DNA of 7,580 bases from CAUZJO01 sp963580245 (GTDB taxonomy: Bacteria; Sumerlaeota; Sumerlaeia; MVZB01). A model generated the notes under the pieces. The model saw nothing but the letters and a program-made list of their open reading frames with translations. It was not told where the DNA came from and searched no databases. Numbering within the stretch: the first letter of the stretch is position 1; each line of letters starts with the position of its first letter. This document shows, one piece after another, positions 5,291-7,580 of the stretch. The stretch covers positions 1-7,580 of the forward strand of contig CAUZJO010000177.1 of assembly GCA_963580245.1 (NCBI GenBank). Reading direction: 5' to 3'. The translations under genes and the position numbers were made by a program.

Positions 5291-5593
5291 ATGAACCAGA
5301 TCAACGTTGAAGCCACCGAAAGCGGCCATCGAGCAAAGGTGGTCATCCGCAATCCCTTGGGCTTGCACCTGCGCCCTGCCTCCCAAGTGGTTAAGGTGGC
5401 CGGCCAGTTCGAGGATTGTGAGGTCACCTTGACTAAGGATGGACAAACGATCAACGCCAAGAGTATCATGGGCGTGATCATGTTGGCCGCCGAGCAAGGC
5501 AGCGAATTGGTCATCGAGGCCACCGGACCGAGATCGGAGAGGGCCGTGGCCGCGCTCTCTGAAGTTGTCGATAGCGGCTTCGGTGAGAGCTGA
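5291..5593 (+). CDS. ptsH: HPr phosphocarrier protein of the PTS
   Basis: HPr is the small cytosolic carrier that takes a phosphoryl group from Enzyme I on a histidine and passes it to EIIA proteins. The product has 100 residues, against about 85-90 in typical HPr. An N-terminal extension of about 11 residues (MNQINVEATES) precedes the usual first strand. The active site is visible as NPLGLHLRPAS with H26, equivalent to His15, and R28, equivalent to Arg17. The regulatory motif KSIMGV carries S58, equivalent to Ser46, the residue phosphorylated by HPr kinase in Gram-positive and many other bacteria. Its retention suggests that HPr kinase control operates in this organism, although no kinase gene is in the window. 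The ATG lacks a Shine-Dalgarno and follows a TATAAT closely. A GTG at 5339 would remove the extension but would leave the first strand very short. Enzyme I follows 36 bases downstream. Confidence 0.92.
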   Translation: MNQINVEATESGHRAKVVIRNPLGLHLRPASQVVKVAGQFEDCEVTLTKDGQTINAKSIMGVIMLAAEQGSELVIEATGPRSERAVAALSEVVDSGFGES

Positions 5594-5629
5594 TCGGCAT
5601 CTGACCCAGCCGACACACCCGAGGCGCCG

Positions 5630-7429
5630 ATGACCCCCGCCCCAAAGCCCCCTTCCCGAACCCTTCACGGCATTCCCGTCTCGCCCGGTATCCATATTAC
5701 CAGCGTTTTCCTCTATGATCCGGTGCACGCCGTGATCCCGCGGCGCACGGTCGCCAAGGGCGGGGTTGAGCAAGAGAAGCGCGCACTGAGCAAGGCGCTG
5801 GAAGAAGCGCGCGCGGCCCTACTTGAGACGCGCAACAAGGTCCGTGAGAATTTGGATGAGTCTCATGCCGCGATTTTTGACCCCCAATTGATGATCCTGG
5901 ACGATCCGGTCGTGATCGCCAGCACCCACGAGCGGATCGAAGAGTGCCAGGAGAACGCCGCTCGGGCCTTCATGACCGTGATCAAGCAATTCGTCGAGCA
6001 ATTCGCCGCCTTCGACGTTCAATACTTGGCCAGCCGGGCCACCGATATTTTGGACGTCGGAAACCGCGTTTGTCGGCATTTGGCGGGCGACGAGAGCGGC
6101 GAGGGCGAAGCCGGCCGTTTCAAACTCGATTCGGAGGTCATTGTGCTGGCGCGCGATCTGAGCCCTTCGGAAACGGCCCATCTCGGTCAGAGATATCTGC
6201 GCGGGCTGGCGACCGAACTCGGGGGCCACACCTCCCATACGGCCATCCTGGCCAAGGCGCTGGAGTTCCCGGCCGTCGTCGGCATCGGTTCGTTCCTGAC
6301 CGGCATCCGCCCGGGGACGCAGGCGATCATCGACGGCTTCGCGGGCACGCTGACGCTCGACCCCAGCTCACGCGAGGCGGCACGGGCACGCCAGCGGCGC
6401 AAGAAGCATCAGGTCCACGACCGCGACCTGGAGAAACTCAAGGACCTGCCCGCCGAGACACTTGACGGGTATCACATTGACCTGGCCGCCAACCTGGAAC
6501 TGCCGATCGAAATACCCCACGTGTTGGCCCATGGGGCCGACGGCATCGGCCTGTTTCGCACCGAGTTCCATTATCTGGAAACCAACCGGCTGCCGACCGA
6601 AGAGGAATTGTTCGACGTCTACAAAAATGTCGTTTGCCGGCTGGCACCCCAGTCGGTGATCTTCCGCACGATCGACCTGGGAGGCGACAAATTCGCCTCC
6701 ACGCTCCAGACTGAGCGAGAGATCAACCCGTTTCTCGGCATGCGCGCCATCCGGCTGTGTCTGGCGCATCCCGACGTCTTCCGCACCCAGTTGCGGGCAA
6801 TCTTGCGGGCCTCGGCCCACGGGACCGCGCGCATCATGTTCCCCATGATATCGAGCCTGCAGGAGGTCCGCGAGGCCAGACAGATTCTGGAAGCGGTGCA
6901 AGAAGAGCTGCGAGCGGAAGGCCAGGCATTCGACGAGAAAATCCAGGTCGGGATCATGATCGAGATCCCGGCGGCGGTCATTACCGCCGATCAACTCGCC
7001 AAAGAGGTCGACTTCTTCTCGATCGGCACCAATGACCTGATTCAGTACACCTTGGCCGTGGATCGCGGCAACGAGGAGGTCGCCCCGCTTTACGACCCCT
7101 TCCATCCGGCGATCCTGCGGCTGATCCGGATGACGGTCGACGCGGCCCAACGCGAGGGGATCTGGTGCGGTCTGTGCGGCGAGATGTCGGCCAATCCCCT
7201 ATGCGCGCTGCTCCTGGTGGGGATGGGGATGGACGAGCTTTCGATGGGCGCGCTGGCAATCCCCGAGATCAAGCGTGTGATCCGCCAGGTCAAGCTCTCC
7301 GAGACGCGGAGGCTGGTCGAGGAAATCTATACGATGCGCACTTCGCGGGAAATCCATGAACACGTCCGCAACGCCTATCGTTCTATCCAGTGCCGGCGCA
7401 TGCGTTCGGCGGCCGCCGCGAGAGCTTGA
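5630..7429 (+). CDS. ptsI: PTS Enzyme I, phosphoenolpyruvate-protein phosphotransferase
   Basis: Enzyme I starts the PTS chain: it autophosphorylates with phosphoenolpyruvate on a histidine and hands the phosphate to HPr. The protein has 599 residues, slightly longer than the usual 570-590. The N-terminal HPr-binding and swivelling His domain spans about residues 1-270, and the PEP-binding barrel about 270-570. The phosphorylated histidine is H203 in GGHTSHTAI. PEP-site residues are R310 (GLFRTEF), R346 (FRTIDLGGDK), E445 (MIEIPAA) and D469 (GTNDLIQYTLAVDR). The catalytic acid is C516 (GLCGEMS). All lie exactly 14 positions after their E. coli equivalents, so the core has no net insertion or deletion over that span. 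The last 20 or so residues are basic and Ala-rich and probably disordered. ATG 5630 follows a GAGG five bases upstream. No GAF domain or fused EIIA/HPr is present, so this is the plain sugar-type form. It forms an operon with HPr. Confidence 0.94.
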   Translation: MTPAPKPPSRTLHGIPVSPGIHITSVFLYDPVHAVIPRRTVAKGGVEQEKRALSKALEEARAALLETRNKVRENLDESHAAIFDPQLMILDDPVVIASTHERIEECQENAARAFMTVIKQFVEQFAAFDVQYLASRATDILDVGNRVCRHLAGDESGEGEAGRFKLDSEVIVLARDLSPSETAHLGQRYLRGLATELGGHTSHTAILAKALEFPAVVGIGSFLTGIRPGTQAIIDGFAGTLTLDPSSREAARARQRRKKHQVHDRDLEKLKDLPAETLDGYHIDLAANLELPIEIPHVLAHGADGIGLFRTEFHYLETNRLPTEEELFDVYKNVVCRLAPQSVIFRTIDLGGDKFASTLQTEREINPFLGMRAIRLCLAHPDVFRTQLRAILRASAHGTARIMFPMISSLQEVREARQILEAVQEELRAEGQAFDEKIQVGIMIEIPAAVITADQLAKEVDFFSIGTNDLIQYTLAVDRGNEEVAPLYDPFHPAILRLIRMTVDAAQREGIWCGLCGEMSANPLCALLLVGMGMDELSMGALAIPEIKRVIRQVKLSETRRLVEEIYTMRTSREIHEHVRNAYRSIQCRRMRSAAAARA

Positions 7430-7436
7430 CTGACGC

Positions 7437-7580
7437 ATGCCCGACCAGACGACGACGTCAGGGTCCAGCCCGGAAATCGGTCCGCCAATCCGAGAGCCCT
7501 CCGTGAGTCGCGCCGTCCCGCGACATGTGCTTGCCTGGTCGGCGGCGGCGGCTGTTTTGCTCGTCTATCTGGCCACCGCC
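7437..7580 (+). CDS. Start of a membrane-anchored protein of unknown family (cut by window end)
   Basis: The open frame from ATG 7437 to the window edge gives 48 codons: MPDQTTTSGSSPEIGPP, a stretch with Arg residues, then a hydrophobic segment HVLAWSAAAAVLLVYLA (about residues 30-46). That layout, a Ser/Pro-rich cytoplasmic tail followed by one membrane segment, suggests a signal-anchor or the first helix of a multi-spanning protein. I do not recognise the family from this length. The start lies 7 bases after the Enzyme I stop, so the gene is probably co-transcribed with the PTS genes. The ribosome binding site is weak. A GTG at 7503 is a possible shorter start, beginning just before the hydrophobic part. 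Confidence 0.5.
   Translation, partial: MPDQTTTSGSSPEIGPPIREPSVSRAVPRHVLAWSAAAAVLLVYLATA

Noticed and set aside
6368..7150. Minus-strand open frame of 260 codons
   Set aside because: It is antisense to Enzyme I and shows no recognisable domain; its length comes from high GC third positions in ptsI.

Overview
The window is bacterial. It joins a disturbed, mobile-element-rich left part (about 1-2330) to an intact right part (about 2450-7580) with two gene pairs and the start of a further gene, all on the + strand. The broad organism call is tentative. A phosphotransferase (PTS) HPr that keeps the regulatory serine, an Enzyme I, a phytanoyl-CoA-dioxygenase-like oxygenase and a hexuronate-type transporter would fit Planctomycetota or a related PVC lineage, but no rRNA or marker gene settles this.

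Left part. Positions 1-120 hold one end of an IS5-family element: the first codons of its transposase on the minus strand and a probable terminal inverted repeat. Positions 121-379 hold no recognisable gene but three inverted repeats in a row. Positions 380-1860 are an ISL3-family insertion sequence with recognisable ends. Its DDE transposase is broken by a one-base deletion that separates the catalytic Glu from the two Asp residues. Directly beyond its right end lies a minus-strand remnant of an alpha/beta hydrolase (S9/prolyl-oligopeptidase type). The remnant is frameshifted just before its GxSxG nucleophile motif and is cut off at the insertion-sequence side before the catalytic His.

Middle. 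A sigma70-like promoter (about 2448-2475) and a strong ribosome binding site precede a Fe(II)/2-oxoglutarate dioxygenase of the PhyH family (2602-3474). An MFS transporter of the anion:cation symporter, hexuronate/glucarate-like group follows (3564-4916). The two probably form a small uptake-plus-oxidation unit; the substrate is unknown.

A 374-base intergenic region (4917-5290) is unusually rich in hairpins. It has a probable terminator-like stem after the transporter, two diverged copies of a roughly 36-base hairpin repeat 69 bases apart flanking a perfect 8-bp stem-loop, a further hairpin lying on a possible promoter, and a perfect 13-base palindrome. A consensus TATAAT ends 8 bases before the HPr start codon.

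Right part. HPr (5291-5593) and PTS Enzyme I (5630-7429) form a compact operon of the general phosphotransfer chain with all catalytic residues visible. It is followed at once by the start of a gene for a protein with an N-terminal membrane segment (from 7437, cut by the window end). No sugar-specific EIIA/B/C gene and no HPr kinase gene lies in the window.
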